Source: Oxyruncus cristatus
Lineage: Eukaryota > Chordata > Aves > Passeriformes > Cotingidae
DNA: 64,000 nucleotides
Assembly: GCA_013399855.1 (NCBI GenBank)
Contig: VXAY01006832.1
Coordinates: 1,023,297-1,087,296 of the forward strand
Reading direction: 5' to 3'
Position numbers and translations under genes: made by a program. The stretch's first letter is position 1; each line of letters starts with the position of its first letter. Under the pieces are notes generated by a model. It was not told the origin of the DNA. It saw nothing but the letters and a program-made list of their open reading frames with translations, and did not search any database. Below, one piece after another: positions 46,401-58,358 of the stretch.

Positions 46401-48993
46401 TGTTTATCTCCACCATTAAAAAAATTACATTAAAAAGAACCTACCACCGATGCATGTGGACTGTAGTAAAAGGTTTCTAGCAAACAAAATAGTTTTATTT
46501 TAAAATAGAGCTGTTGACTTAAAGTTTGTGATACTGGAAGATGAGTAATTAACTATTGCCATCTGCACTTCCTATCGTTACTCCTATTATCATTTTTATG
46601 GACACTGTGTAATGAGGTTCATTTAGCCTCAACTGCATTTCCAGGATATATAGTAGTTCAAAATTAATAGAATTTATGAAGAAGTTAATGAATGAGCAGT
46701 GTAATTATTTCTGCTTAAGGAAAAGCATGATCTACTTGATCTTTATGAAAGATATTGCAGGTCTTCTAATTGCTCAGTGCTTACATACCACACTGATGGC
46801 TGACAAGGCTGACATTCTCTCGCCTTTCACTTGATTTCACTGAACACATTTTGATATTAAAAAAAAAAAAAATCAAGATAAATACCTTTCCTGATCTGGG
46901 GCTAACCACACTTCTGTTGAGAAGAGATTTGTTAGAGCCTTTTGAAAGTGGTTTTTGCCTTTTCACATATTCTCCTCTCTTCCATTTTATTTTATTCTTG
47001 CTCTATATCACTGTTCTTTATAAGACTTCTGAATTCCTAAGCTCTAAGACTTCAGAAGAACAGTTAAATAGGTACTTACCATCAAAAAGTGTATCTCTTA
47101 TTCGGCAAGACAAGTATGCGCAGTTAATTTCCTGAATGTGCTTAAATCCTTATTTCCAGTCAGAACATCTCCACACATAGATGAATTAGCCAGAATATAA
47201 CCCTAATATACTATCAAGTATACTGAGTATATTAAAAATAATATTTTGATTAGCCTGTTACTATATGTGTTTTAAGACCTCTTTCCAATTAATGGCATTT
47301 TATATAAGGAAGAGAGGCTTGTCCTGTCTTTCAGACTCCAGTATTTCAACATTTTCTAATTTTTCATTATAAGACCGTTTCTGAAGCACAGGTTTCAGTT
47401 TTGACTATGGTGTTAAAGTGGGAGATCATCTGGAAAATGAACTTTGAATTACTCATTACAGTGTTACCAGCTTCACAGATGCCCAACTTAGTATCTTGTT
47501 GTACTGAACAGATTACTGTGCTCACTGAGTATGAATTGTCTGCTACCAGATTATTATTTTAATATATATTTATAAATATTCTTTTAAAAGGCTGCACAGA
47601 GCTACTGCCCTTCCAAGCCCAACCAGGCTACAGTTTCTCAAACTTAATAGGAAAATGCAATGTATAAAAAGAGGACTCTTCAGCCCTGGTGGTGGTACTG
47701 AGGTTATTTTGCCAAGGCTAAAAGAGGAGATCAAAAGACACTGATCTGTTAAAAGACAGACCCTAAATAAATTGATGTATTTGTACAATGACAAGAGGGA
47801 GCTTACGCTATGTTAGTGGAAAAGCTCACAAGCCATGAAGTCTGATTCAGAGGCAGATACAGCATGAGAGCTTTGTGAAAAACTCAGCGGAGGATCTGCA
47901 CTGCGCAAAATTGAGGTCAACCACACACATTTTGCAATCTGGGCCACTTGAATCTAAAATACAAAATGGTGAAATCCTCTTTCTGCTCCCACTTTCAGAA
48001 ATAAGCTCCAAGATTTCCTCCTTGTCCTTGGTTTCGTTAATGGTGTTTCAGTGGCTCATTACAGTTTTTGCCTTCGTGTCCTGGCAGAGGGTCTCTCTGG
48101 AGTGGTTAAAAGAGAGGCCAGCTAGGAAAGCCTGTTCTCCAGGAGTCCTTTAGGTAGTAGTTGAGATGTATGTTTCTCTGTTCCTCTGCTCATTCAATGG
48201 ATCCTTCCTAGCTAGAATTTCATCTACAAATTTGTGGCATCAGTTGCCCCAGTGACAATGTGTAAAGCTGTTGCTTGTACTTGAATCCACAACCTGTATT
48301 TTCCTTTTTAAGTGACCATGTCTATGAAGCTTGGCATACAACACCTAATGGAATTTTTTTTAAGTTTATTTCTTTTGTAAGATGCTGATCAAGAGATTGG
48401 GTCACTTCAGAGAGTTAATACAGACTTTTTCATCTCTTCTTCATAAAAGCATTTTACTCAGAGAAGGGCGTGTTATGGAGGGTATTTCATTAACTTGAAC
48501 ATCCCCATTAGCTGCGTTGAGTTACATTTATTTCCCAAAGTTACCTGTTTTGTGCTTTTGGTAAACAGAGAGGTGGTTTTACAGAAGATTATTTATCTTC
48601 TCATACCCACAGATATTTTTAAAAATATTTGTGAGAGGAGACTGCCTGTGGAGGCTGTGGAATAAGCAGAGTGGTTGATGGATCTCTTGGCACTCAGTTA
48701 GTTAACACAAGCTGCGCTCCAGGCACATTCATTCTCATATCATCTTTCTAATACACCTTCCTATTGCAGAAATCCAGAATGTCATTGAAATAATTTTCCC
48801 TCGTGGAAGGAGGTTGGAATGAAGATATTTTGGCGAATTTAATCTAATTATTGTCACGCTGAATTTTTCTGTTATCATAAATCATCTGGGGAGTTTTCTT
48901 CTAGTTTTCGATCGAGTAATTCTAAAATGTTTTGTTAGAATCTTGTACTTTAATGTACACCTTGGCATGGTTTTGATACAATGTACACCCTCC
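40456..48993. other. Non-genic sequence
   Basis: About 8.5 kb with no gene I can support. A short CpG cluster lies at 41101-41124 with a CRE-like half site. The frame at 41562-41780 (plus, 72 codons) has a balanced, protein-like composition but no recognised homology or splice context. The 45.66-46.25 kb stretch is a little GC-richer with overlapping frames on both strands. A minus-strand splice-like pair brackets 47080-47131. Confidence 0.5.
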
Positions 48994-49013
48994 TGTGCAT
49001 ATGCATATGCACA
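48994..49013. promoter_or_regulatory. Perfect 20-bp palindrome, POU-dimer-like
   Basis: TGTGCATATGCATATGCACA is identical to its reverse complement. Its core differs by one base from the MORE element (ATGCATATGCAT), the palindromic site bound by dimers of POU/Oct proteins. Binding is inference. Confidence 0.35.
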
Positions 49014-49722
49014 TCTCTTGCCATTAAAGATGAGAAGAGTGGGGAAAAAAAAAAAAACAAACCCCACTCCACAACAAAATCCCATCCGTCAGGTGACAAC
49101 TTGTGCAGAGAGCTGTGAAGTCATCACCATAGCAGTAACAAATGGCTGTAAAAATACCATATGACTCCTCTTCCTGCCTCCTTGGTGGGAACAGAAGCGG
49201 TGCAGAAGGAATGGGCTGCAAACCAAGAAAGTGAGTAAACAAATACCACTACCATTTGGAACTCAGATAAGAGAAAATGCTACCAGGAAGAATCCAATGT
49301 GTGAGAACGGAACAGAATTGTTTAGGAGGGAAAAAGGGCAACCTACAAAGAAAATAAAAGATATAAACAGTGAAAACAGGGATGCAAAAATTGAGAGTTT
49401 TAAGTGACATGATTCACCACTTTATTGAAACACTTTCTTACCAGTTTGACTCAGCTGAATTTCATGAAGTTGAACTGGCAAAGCCCTAATGATTTGAATG
49501 GAGTAGCAGTAGAATTATGCTACTCAAGCAATTTGGACAAATGAGTTAAAAGCTTGCTGACAATAAGGCTGTCCTAAAGGGAAAAAAAAATTGCTCTCAA
49601 CAGGAAAGAAGTGTCAAATCATTTTTTGTTCGTTTAATATTATCCTCCTTTAACATTCCAGATAGTGAAAATATCAGGAACTAGTTTATTCCCTTGTTTC
49701 AAAAGATTTTATTTCATCTTAG
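49014..49722. other. Non-genic sequence
   Basis: An A13 run at 49045-49057; otherwise ordinary AT-rich sequence with no recognised feature. Confidence 0.55.
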
Positions 49723-49773
49723 AAGTCAATGAAAAGAATTCCATTGACTACACAGGCATTAGCTCAGGCTCAG
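49723..49773 (+). other. Candidate 51-nt exon
   Basis: An acceptor with a good pyrimidine tract (TTTTATTTCATCTTAG, ending 49722) and a donor CTCAG|GTAAGAG (49774) bracket 51 nt open in two frames. The segment also contains an 8-bp inverted repeat with a 10-base loop (49724-49749). Peptides are too short to identify. Confidence 0.15.
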
Positions 49774-50377
49774 GTAAGAGAGGGAATGGTGAGCAGATAT
49801 TTCTCCCTTCGGTTACTAGGTGAGCAAATAAGTTTTATACAGCCATCCACTGTTTGCTAATGCTGCTGATTTGTTTACTTCAGAAATTGGCTTCTAAAGC
49901 CTAGCAATACTGCATTGCTGCATCTCAATTTAACCAAGTTGTCAGTATCTTCACTTTATAGATTCCCTTTGCATCAATTCATGAGCTCTTTTTGGCCGTT
50001 CTCTACCTAACTTCAGATTTTAGCTATTAGCTCCTAATGATATGGTAACTGAAATGTTTAGGAAAAGCTTATATTCTTTTATACTGTCTTAAACCTGGTC
50101 AGAGGTCTAAACTAGAGTATTTTGACTGTATGCTGTCCAGAATGACTTAACTTATTCCAGCAATCGTCCTTGATGCTGATGAGCACAGTCCAGCATTTGA
50201 AGGAGCAAGAAATGTTTTGATACAGAATTGCACGGAGAATCTGCATGCACATTAAACATAAGAAAGCTGTGATGTGATGGAATAGCCAGAACTGCAAGCA
50301 GGTTGTCTCTTTGAAGGAATGTATTAGAGTTTTAGCCATTTGGCTGTGCCTATCTTGTGTTCCATTCCCCACACAGA
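49774..50377. other. Non-genic sequence
   Basis: No gene, RNA or repeat recognised before the CR1 fragment. Confidence 0.55.
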
Positions 50378-50683
50378 ACGTGAGTCAGCAGTGTGGAAAC
50401 ACACCTAAGGGATGGTGCCAAGAAGGTGGAGCCAGGCTTGTTTTCCACGGTGCCAGGTGACAAGAAAAAAAAGGCACAAACTGACAAGAAGGAAAAACTT
50501 TTTAACTGTGAGGGTGACAGGTTACCTGGACAGGTTGTGGAGTCTCCATCCTTGGAGATACTCAAAAACCATCTGGACACCATCCTGGTCAGACTAATCC
50601 AGGTGACCTCTTCAAGAAGAAGGAAGTGGAGATGATAAGTTTCAGAGGTCTCTGCCAACCTTGACCATTTTGTGATTCTGTTA
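50378..50683 (+). mobile_element. CR1 LINE retroposon, 5'-truncated 3' fragment
   Basis: Plus-strand 3' portion of a CR1 element. Landmarks in order: GAGTCAGCAGTGTG, the GAGCCAGGCTTGTTTTC block, GGCACAAACTGACA, AAAAACTTTTTAACTGTGAG, then the end of ORF2, whose translation reads VVESPSLEILKNHLD. The 3' UTR follows with CAGAGGTCTCTGCCAACCTT and a terminal TGTGATTCTG. Compared with my memory of the family there are small internal deletions (after ACTGACA and near the ACCTGGACAGG block). The start of the fragment is the usual 5' truncation. No function remains; the 155-codon minus-strand frame here is an antisense shadow. Confidence 0.92.
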
Positions 50684-53127
50684 ATAATAATGTTTGCACT
50701 TTTATAATATTGTTGTTTATATTTTGCAACAAGCTTTATAATACTATCATGGAGAATGTGCTCTGTGAACTTAGTGGCCCTTCCTACCTTTAATTTACAG
50801 GGAAGAAAAACATTCATAATTTTCTGGTTTACATCAATTTATTAAGCTTTATAAGCATCATTGTGTAGATGAGGAAATTCAGATGAAAAGCATGATTTTA
50901 CCTGATAGTGATAGGAACACCACCAGTCTGCCACTGGTTTACTGGCTTAAATGGAAAGTGGGAGTTTCAGGTGTGCTCTGTGCACTGTTTGAATGAGGTG
51001 GAACGCTTTGGAACAGACCTGCAACCTTCCCTCAGTCTCCTGGTTCTTACAGCTTTAGCTGGACTCTTCACCTTACTTTGATGCAGTAGCCTGTCTATGT
51101 ATGTTCTTATCACCTTAGAACTTTCTTACCAGTTCCTAAATTACTAATCTTTTGTTTAAGCGGTTGACTTTGTAGCTTTTGACTTCCTAATTTTCTCATC
51201 TATCTTCTGTTTCGGCTTTACCTCTTTGAATTCATTCTGTTGCTTCTTGCAGCTGATCCTGTAGTATTTTTTTGTGACATTGTCTTCCCTTCAACCCTTC
51301 TGCCTGAACTATTTGGCCCAATCTACTCTCCTGTTTAAGCCATTGTATTCAGTTCCTTCTATTTCATGCTGTGTGACAAACAGTTCTTAGCAGTCACCTT
51401 TTATATCACACACTCTTCGGGCGCAGATAACCCTTTCTATTAGCAAAAACTTGATATACTGAGCTCAAATTTGATTGAGTCAAAGCAGATCACATGAATA
51501 CTAGCAAATTGAGTCTCTTATCTTCTGAAATGAAAGCTTTTTTTTTTTTAACTTCTAACAAAAACATTGACCCGAGAAGCACTTCTCAGAGACATTTTTA
51601 AAGCTTGAAAACTCAATAGTTTTTAATAGTATCACAGTAAAACAACAGTTTTATTATAATGATGGCAGTTCAGTACGAGTCTGTAAAGGAAGGTAGGTGA
51701 TATAATTTCTATTTTACAATGGCAGCAGAAAAGCAGAGAACAGGATATTCATAAAAGATGGCTTTAACCTAATATGCTCCTCTTTGTAGGCTTTCTTGGT
51801 AGTCAAATAAAAACTAAAGGTTCCCACTAGAGGATTCCTTTCAAACTGGTACCTAATTCAGTCACTTCTGACTTCCCCTGGAGTATTATACCTTTCTGAT
51901 CTATTAAAGAGGCTGTCTGGGAAGATTAGATGTATTACACTAATTTGCCCTGATAGCTTCTTGTCCAATGTCATCCAGAGAGTGAGTGCTGGAAAATGGG
52001 CTGCACCCTCCGATCTCATTCTTGCATCCATCCCATACAGCCCCTGTTCACCAGCAAGATCTCCTTCAGTTCACAAGGAATTGGTTTACTAATGGAGGAC
52101 TTTTTTTTTGTCTTCTCAGCTTGAATTTTCACTCTCATTACTTTTTTTATGTTATGTATATGTATCACAATAATTTACGTGTAAAAAGTCAAAGCAGCTT
52201 CAAGCATTTTTGTTCTAACAATTCAGTGAGCTTATTTCAGAGGGCTACCAAAATAAAACATATGATCAGTTCTTGAAATTGCAATGGTCCAACTAATGCA
52301 TGAATTCCTGTTTTAAACTCTTTTCTATTGAGACACTAAACAAGTGTATTTCCAAAAGAGGAGATGGAAAATTAGTATCTTATTTAATGGATTTCCTTAG
52401 TTAGAAATTCTAGTATTGTCAGCCCCAAGTGTTAAGAAATACCCCATTGACAAAACTTCAGATTGGCTTCAAAGCCAGAAGACTGTGATTTTATTTTTTT
52501 TTTTCCTTATGGTAATGAAGGCAGAAGAAATGGTGTTTTCCAGATTCCCTTACAGTTAGAAACTTATTTAAATTAAAAAATAAAAAATGAAAGCCAAAAT
52601 GTTTGTACATTTAATCTAATATTCACTAGCTGTTGACATAACAGTTCCCTGTGCAATCATATACAATTTCAATTAATAGTTTTAATTAAATGCTGTTTTA
52701 ACCTTCAATCTTCTCTTCCACTTTCTCTGTTACAGTCCTCAATGACAGGCTGTTCTTCAGCTCTCTATTATTCTCCTCTCTCCTCCATTTAAATATTTGC
52801 TGATAATTTTTTGTATTTGCTCTTAATACTGTTTTCTTCTTATCCTAATTTTATTAGAGATACTCCATACCAGCAGTCCTGTTCTTTAAATAGCTTTTTT
52901 TATCTTTGCTGCTTTATTTCTACACACTTTATTTTTAAACGTGCTCCAAACATATGCCTGTTTTTCAACGGCATTGAAACTTGTGTTTACTGTGTAAAAA
53001 ATGGTTAAGAAATCAGAAATTTATATATATATTTTTTTTAACTACAAAACTGCAATTTTAGCCTAAGGAGTGTTTTTAATCTCTTTTATTAAAAAAAACA
53101 GTCCCTGGAAACACCCTAATAGTGCCC
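50684..53127. other. Non-genic sequence
   Basis: AT-rich with T and A runs near 51539, 52495 and 53024. No gene, RNA or interspersed repeat recognised. Confidence 0.55.
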
Positions 53128-53129
53128 CC

Positions 53130-53375
53130 ACGGTGCTGTGCCATGCTTGGCAAGAGTGAATCCACGCGAGGTACTGATTTTGGAAACCACGCTCCATTAG
53201 TTCCGGTGATCACAGAACTGCTTAGAAGACAGTTGAGCAGCACCTAAACCCACCTATAAATTTTTCATTGTGGACAAGGCAGAGAGAAAGCCCCTGCTCC
53301 CGGGAACACACGTGTTTGTTGTGCGTGGCTGTGCGCACGCACCGCAGCGAAGGCAGACGAGCTCGGCATTCAGCG
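53130..53375. promoter_or_regulatory. Densest CpG patch, possible small CpG island or promoter
   Basis: Fifteen CpGs fall in 245 bases, ten of them in 53301-53375, including TGCGCACGC. A TATAAA at 53255-53260 lies about 40 bases upstream of the dense core. An 85-codon plus-strand frame (53268-53525) begins just downstream of the TATA-like box but encodes nothing recognised. It could be a CpG-island promoter of a non-coding transcript, an enhancer, or a conserved element. The length is below the classical CpG-island threshold. Confidence 0.3.
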
Positions 53376-55332
53376 GCAGCAAACAAATACTTGTCCCCTG
53401 CTGTTTCCTTAATAGCTTTTATTAGTGGTCAGAGATGGCAGCACTTACATTCTTTTCTCATCAGAAGAAATTGTTCTTGTCTTCTCAATAGGGACTGTAG
53501 ATGTACAGTTCATTTCCCAAGCTGAGCAACAAAACAATCTCTTTCTTTCTAATGGAATCATTCCCATCACAGTATATTCATCCCCTTTCCTCCACAACCC
53601 AAAATTAAGGAATTGTTTGTTTTTGTTGGGAATGGGTGTTGCATTTTGGTTTTTTGGTTGTTTTTTTTTTTTTTTTTCCTGGTAATTCACACTGACTTTT
53701 TGGCTTTTTTTCATAGTTTCAAAACTCAAATGCAGTTGCTGCGCAAGTGTGATTTGGTGTTATTTGAGATAAAACCAGGCTGTTTAATTTTTGAAAGAAA
53801 CTCATGTTAAGTTCTTATATTGAATTCTGGGACAGACATTTTACAGCATCACCAGCTTTCTCGATCATATCAGGTGTTTTCACTTAATTGCATGTCAGGT
53901 AAGATCACCCACAATATTGAAAATTGTTCTCCGTGTATTTTGTCTTTCATTTCTTACATCTGCATTTCAAAGGCAATTTGTTATCTGGTCCCCACATCCA
54001 TAAAATCTTTAATACACCTATTCTTACAGCTATCGTCACAGTCAGTGAAAGCACAATAGTCCCGTTTTATATATTGTAGCAATGAAAAAAGAAGTATTGC
54101 AAAGGATGTCGGCAAGTTGTCTCCTCCATCTCCCTGTGGTAAAACAAGATTAACTATGTGATAATCTCAACAAATATTTGTTTAATTTATCCTTTAAAAT
54201 CTCCATTAGTAGATATTTCACAGCCTCCAAAATCCATTTGTTTCATAACTATTCTTATCACAGGAATGCTTTCTTTTAATATAAACCTGAATTTCCTTCA
54301 TTGCGTTTTAAGTTCATTACTATTTGCCATAGCTCCTGCAGTCATTGAAGGTGGGTTGGTCATATTCCCTGGGCCAATTTTCATATTTGAAGGTGAGAAT
54401 CTTCTTTCTCCATGCTCATTCCATCTTTAGTCAGAATAACCATAATCATTTCAGTCTGGTTTTAGATGAGATATTATATTTCATATCATTTATGCAGTTT
54501 GTGAGAGTCTTCTGTACGACAAGGTGGTCTTATAATACATTTGGGGTTCCTCTCTGTTTGCTGAAAGCTTTCAAGAACCGTTCCTTCAGTTCTCTGAATC
54601 AGCTAACTGGAAATATTTGTACTGATTTGCTGAATTCTACTCCAAGCACATCTCTCTTAACAGCTAAGCTCAAAGTATGGGTTTTCAACCAATTGTACAC
54701 TCGACTTTTCACAATTTCCTGTATGTGCACTTTACTTCTGAGAATGGCATATGAGATAGTGTGGCAAGACTTAATAAAGCAGAATATATGATATTTACCA
54801 TGTGCCTCCCACACAGACAGTTTTCTCACAGAGGGTAATTACCTCTCAGAATTAAGCAGGTCCATTCTTTCTCCTCTGCTGCTGAACTTACACTTTCTTT
54901 TTCCCAAGTGGTGTGTCTGAACTAACAACCCCTTTTACGCTCAAACAACCACGGAGAAGCCGTGACCACTTCTAGAAGGGCACAGAAGCAAGAGGGAGGC
55001 AAAATCCCATTTGCCTGGGGACATAAAATTGAAGCCTTTGTGTACCTCCTGTGAAAATATTCTATGTAAGTCAAATGTGAGTAGTCCAAGCTGCCTAAGC
55101 TTCTGCAGACTGAAGACAGAGTGTAGAGGGGCTGTACAGCGTCTTTGATGTGGCTGAATTGATTCCATTTAGGAAAGGTTGGTGTTCTCCTACTACAGAG
55201 TGGAGTTTTGCACTGGTTATTAGCAGAAGCCTGAATACCTGTTCTAGTGGCACTATTAGAGCCATTGCTGCCATCTCCAAACTACCCCCCTGATGCTGCC
55301 AGACAAATGTGGAAGTTAGAGTAGAATTGTGG
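53376..55332. other. Non-genic sequence
   Basis: Contains a T17 run (53661-53677). The 148-codon frame at 54345-54791 (plus) starts from an ATG but its translation is Phe/Leu/Cys-rich and unrecognised. No repeat family recognised. Confidence 0.5.
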
Positions 55333-55346
55333 GCGCAATATTGCGC
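55333..55346. promoter_or_regulatory. CpG-bearing 14-bp palindrome
   Basis: GCGCAATATTGCGC is its own reverse complement. It consists of two inverted C/EBP-type half sites (GCAAT/ATTGC). Function is inference. Confidence 0.25.
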
Positions 55347-58339
55347 TCCTGCTCTTTCACTCTGTGTGTCATATTTTCTTTTATTTTCTGGTAGGCTTGT
55401 CATCACAGGGGGTTTTAAGTGCAAGTCAGTCTTTTGGCTTGACATCCATTACCATCTTTTATAATTTTTGGATGCCAGTCTCACAGCCGTAAGCACACAC
55501 AGCAGAACACAACCTTAGACTAGGGCTGGACTGTGCCTTGACAGCTAAAACTAGAGATTATAAGAATTATTCCTAACAGAAGTGGTGTATATTTCCCACT
55601 TCTTTGCATTTGGGATTAATGCAGTGACGAATTAATTTTCCATTTGATGAACGAGATGATTAATTTATAAGCACTAAGGCTGGAATCCTTTTTCAACACA
55701 ATGTAACAAGTGTGGTAACATGCCCAGTTAGCATTATTCACTAGCAATAATTTGAGCTTTGAATTTGAAGTTCAGCTATAATTTTTCACTAAATTGGTTA
55801 GCTGACAACCTGTGTGATAATTAAATATTATCGCTATTTTAATGAGTTACCAAACACATGGTGTTCAGACACGTGATAAAAACCTTTAAAAATATACCAA
55901 AGGTATGACATCGTTAAAGTCTGTCAATAAATAAAACACTGATTTAAACAACCCTGGGACTCATTTGTCTTTCTGGACATTTAATAAAGTCTAAACATTA
56001 GAACATAAGTAACAGTGAAACTGCCTGGGACACGTTTTCCAAGTTACTCACCATAGTATTTATAGACATTTGCTTTACTGAACTAAAATTTAGAGTGTGG
56101 TTTGAAATCTTTTCAGCTAAAAAGTGGTGGAATGGCTTTTTCCTCTAAAAGTAAGTTTAGGCTCAATAAAACTAGTTTCTGTTTTTTTCTAACATTGGAT
56201 ATATGTTATTTACAAATTCCATTCAGGCTTCTATTTCTCTCAAATAAATTCCAAAACCAGAAATAGCAAAAGAAAATTTCACAGCTTGATTTTTTTTTTC
56301 CCCACTGCCATATTCTGTAGAGATTTTGTGTAGCTTTTTACAGATAGCAGATTTACTTTAGGCCATGAAATTTATATTTAGTCTTCTTTTGGCTAACCTA
56401 AATACTTAACATAATTTTGATGATCAGTGCTTCTCCTTGCCAGTATCACTTAATTACTTCAAAAGATGCTTAAAAAGGAATCTGGTTTTATTTCTCCTCT
56501 CGTGAGAACAAGAATCATACATGCACCAGAAACACAGGGAAGTAAAACAAATTTCAAGGTTTTCATTTCAGAGAGGAGTAACTTCACAGTTGCATGTCTG
56601 GGAAAGGAAACACCAGAGGAGTGGAGAGCTTGTAGAGCTTATACAGACAGATTTTCCAACAGCAGTGAAGACAGGAGAGCTCTTTCCCTTGGAACATCTT
56701 TAATAAAGTCTTCAGGTTTCTTATCACTGTTCCAATTAGAAATATGCCCCTACTTGCAGCTTGTGAAGATGGAATGTTGAACCCTCTGTTGGTGTGATAA
56801 GGCCACAGACACTGTCCTTAGAGCCTGGAATGCCTCTCACAACCTCAGGCAGAGTTGAGGGAGCATGTTTGGGGAAGATGTGTGCTTTGGCACATGGGAA
56901 AAAGGGAAAACAGTTGACAGCAGCCCCCTGTTGTAAAAGGGCTGATCAAAATTAGAGTGGGCAGCTGAGCACAATACTTGCAGGATGGACCCCTGCTGTC
57001 ACAATAACTTCTTGCTGCTCATTAGAAGTTACCCATGACAATAATATGAAGACATTCCAAAAATTTGTATTTGGAGCTACCCAAATGATGGACTTTTTCT
57101 TGGGAGAGAATGCTAAAAAATTTGATAGCCAGAGGCATTCTGATATTATAATCAGAATGAAGTAAATCCTACACAGGAATCCACACTGTGTCTAAATCCA
57201 GGAACTTGATGCAGTCTGAACAATGTTCAGATCCTGTCCCAAATTTAAATTACAATTCTGAATGATAATCTAAACCCAGCTGAAACAAGAACTTGCCTTT
57301 ATGAACTCTTTCCTAATTCTCAAAATATTTCTTGTTTAATTAAAGCTAATATGCCTATGGCTTGAGTGCGTGTTTATAGTTTTAGCATATGTGTACCTTA
57401 CATGTGCTATTACATTTTTTAAGTCTAATTAATAAATTATGGGGGGAAATGGTAGTATCTCCAGACACAGTTTAGATTTAAATACACTGGGTATAATCAT
57501 AGTCAGATGTGTTGCACATGAGCTTCAGATGGCAGAATATTTATTATAAGGTTATCTATGTTATGGTAATGGAAGGAATTGTGCATATGTGCCCTGCTGT
57601 CTCCAAATCTTGCTCTAGCTGTAAATGACTGGGTAGCCCTGTGTCAGTCAGATCACTGCAGCATTCTTCAATCAGTGCTTAGGAACTAATTTTTGTTCAA
57701 AATATCACTTTTTCAACGTGATATAAAGATGAACCTCTCTTTTTACTCCATCAGTTGGAAATAAAACACATTTCCCTGATACTGCTAAGTTTGCAGAGCT
57801 CTCTTTCAGGTTCCTTCCATGTATCCTGAGTGCTCAGCCACAAGCAAGGTGTAAATTGGAAGTGTTTGTTTAGTTTTAATATGTAATATATCGTAAGGTA
57901 TTCTATATAAAGAAAACAGTCGATTTATTTACCCTGACCTGTCTGTCTGGACAGGAATTTAATTTGAAAAGACATAAAAGTTCAGTGAAGGAAAGGGTAA
58001 AGATTTTGGCAAGAGATCTCCCTGTCATAAGGTTTTCATTTTCTTTCCGTCCTTTCTCGTGAAATTTTGGCGGCTCCTTTGGTATTTATAAAGTTGTATT
58101 TTGCATTCATAATGAAAAGGGAGTTAATTAATGACTTTATTGACATCTGTTCCATTTGCCCCAACCTCTATTGCATCCAGGATGTTGACCATCATCGTGG
58201 TCCTTCACTGGTAAAACCGAAAAAGAGATGGAGTGAGGATCCTCGGCTAAATGCTCCTTTCTGCAAGGGCTACATGTTGGCAGGCAGGATAACGGCAGAA
58301 AACGATTTTCCTTTAGAAAATAGGATAATTTGAGAAAAG
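55347..58339. other. Non-genic sequence
   Basis: No gene I can support. Frames of 104 codons (56466-56780) and 88 codons (58067-58333, no ATG) have balanced compositions but are not recognised. A CTCF-like core lies at 56918-56933 on the minus strand. Confidence 0.5.
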
Positions 58340-58358
58340 AAAAAAAAAAAAAAAAAAA
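58340..58358. repeat. Poly-A run (19 A)
   Basis: Homopolymer preceded by GAAAAG. There is no recognisable retroposon or processed pseudogene upstream, so I do not call it a tail. Confidence 0.9.

Noticed and set aside
50350..50817. 155-codon minus-strand open frame
   Set aside because: It runs antisense through the CR1 fragment and is a shadow of it.
54345..54791. 148-codon plus-strand open frame
   Set aside because: Composition is Phe/Leu/Cys-rich, typical of translated AT-rich non-coding DNA; no homology recognised.
44362..56080. 14-base identity (GTATTTATAGACAT) near 44380 and 56057, both beside CTCACC
   Set aside because: Similarity does not extend outward, and pairs of identical 14-mers are expected by chance in an AT-rich window of this size.
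58067..58333. 88-codon plus-strand frame
   Set aside because: It has no ATG at its start, and its translation resembles nothing known.
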